DNA from: Gammaproteobacteria bacterium UBA7449
Lineage (GTDB): Bacteria; Pseudomonadota; Gammaproteobacteria; Pseudomonadales; Pseudohongiellaceae
DNA length: 41,588 nt
NCBI GenBank assembly: GCA_002477465.1
Contig: DLPV01000006.1
Coordinates: 40,619-82,206, forward strand
Reading direction: 5' to 3'
Below the pieces are notes generated by a model, which saw only the letters and a program-made list of their open reading frames with translations, did no database searches and was not told where the DNA came from. Both the position numbers and the translations under genes were made by a program. Shown here piece after piece: positions 41,412 through 41,588 of this stretch (position 1 is the first letter of the stretch; every line of letters starts with the position of its first letter).

Positions 41412-41588
41412 ACTTATCACCACTCTTGCTTCGATTCGAATGTAGCTAACTGTCTGTATTTTAAGTGGAGTTCACAGTTTGAGCAGACAGCGGCTGGTTG
41501 ACCTAACTGGGCAAATCCGGCATCATTAGGCGCCTTTTTTTTGGGCCCGTTGCAGACAACTTTTAGACAACTCCCAGAGAACTCCCAG
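41412..41588. other. Right-edge non-coding region with T-run
   Basis: No gene is evident. It contains an inverted repeat, CTGTCTG (41450-41456) with CAGACAG (41484-41490), a possible TTGACC/CATCAT promoter pair with 17-base spacing at 41498-41526, GGCGCC followed by eight T (41529-41542), GGGCCC (41543-41548), and the tandem repeat listed separately. Confidence 0.35.
41554..41588. repeat. 11-bp tandem repeat running off the window end
   Basis: Three consecutive 11-base units start at 41554, 41565 and 41576: AGACAACTTTT, AGACAACTCCC and AGAGAACTCCC. The first two bases of a fourth unit (AG) end the window. The array probably continues beyond the edge. Confidence 0.7.

Noticed and set aside
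41498..41542. GGCGCC plus T8 as a strong intrinsic terminator, or TTGACC/CATCAT as a strong promoter
   Set aside because: No stable stem ends directly at the T-run, and the -10 match is only four of six. Kept only as a description of the region.
1..41588. tRNA, rRNA, CRISPR, insertion sequence or prophage signals
   Set aside because: Looking through both strands, I found no T-arm-like GGTTCRA motifs in a cloverleaf context, no regularly spaced repeats with spacers, no transposase or integrase frame and no phage genes.

Overview
The window is a dense stretch of gammaproteobacterial chromosome with about 32 protein genes. There are no rRNA or tRNA genes, no insertion sequences and no CRISPR array that I can see. 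The gene order truA-trpF-trpB-trpA-accD-folC-dedD-cvpA-purF and the topA / lexA / nagZ / hpt neighbourhood both resemble the Pseudomonas and marine-gammaproteobacterial arrangement. A ~1600-residue NAD-type glutamate dehydrogenase, a large Bat (Batl-like) cluster and an AddAB-like helicase-nuclease pair fit a free-living, probably marine gammaproteobacterium related to Pseudomonadales/Cellvibrionales. The species cannot be fixed from the sequence alone.

Layout. (1) 1-8679, plus strand: a housekeeping cluster for tRNA pseudouridylation (truA, cut by the window start), the last steps of tryptophan synthesis (trpF, trpB, trpA), fatty-acid precursor synthesis (accD), folate (folC), a septal SPOR protein (dedD), cvpA and the first purine enzyme (purF). 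(2) 8777-9100: the truncated remnant of a MoxR ATPase. (3) 9114-16634, minus strand: a compact run moxR, DUF58, DUF4381, batA, batB/C fusion, batD, with a bacterial SUI1 gene (yciH) at its end. Neighbouring genes overlap or nearly touch. (4) 16870-22249, plus strand: the giant glutamate dehydrogenase, a DUF2835 gene and a glutaredoxin-like gene. (5) 22236-24200, minus strand: tatD and an anchored M15-type peptidase. (6) 24367-28412, plus strand: ilvE and topA. (7) 28777-29871, minus strand: lexA under a clear SOS box and a small DUF6763-like gene that looks interrupted by stop codons. (8) 30209-32985, plus strand: nagZ, an MscS channel and hpt. (9) 32987-40390, minus strand: selU (mnmH), addB-like and addA-like genes, translationally coupled by overlaps. 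(10) 40391-41588: a DUF1285 gene, two possible very small exported or membrane ORFs, and an 11-bp tandem repeat running off the end.

Functional links. The Bat cluster (AAA+ ATPase, DUF58, two von Willebrand A proteins, a TPR part and a BatD membrane protein) is likely one envelope-associated complex. AddA-like and AddB-like proteins would form one double-strand-break resection enzyme, with LexA controlling the SOS response nearby. NagZ and the M15 peptidase both act on cell-wall material.

I did not find a clearly new multi-gene system. The most interesting items are the interrupted DUF6763 gene, a structured pyrimidine-rich element between topA and lexA, a ribosome-site hairpin in front of yciH, the decayed moxR, a 12-bp palindrome between moxR and the dehydrogenase gene, and the tandem repeats at the right edge.
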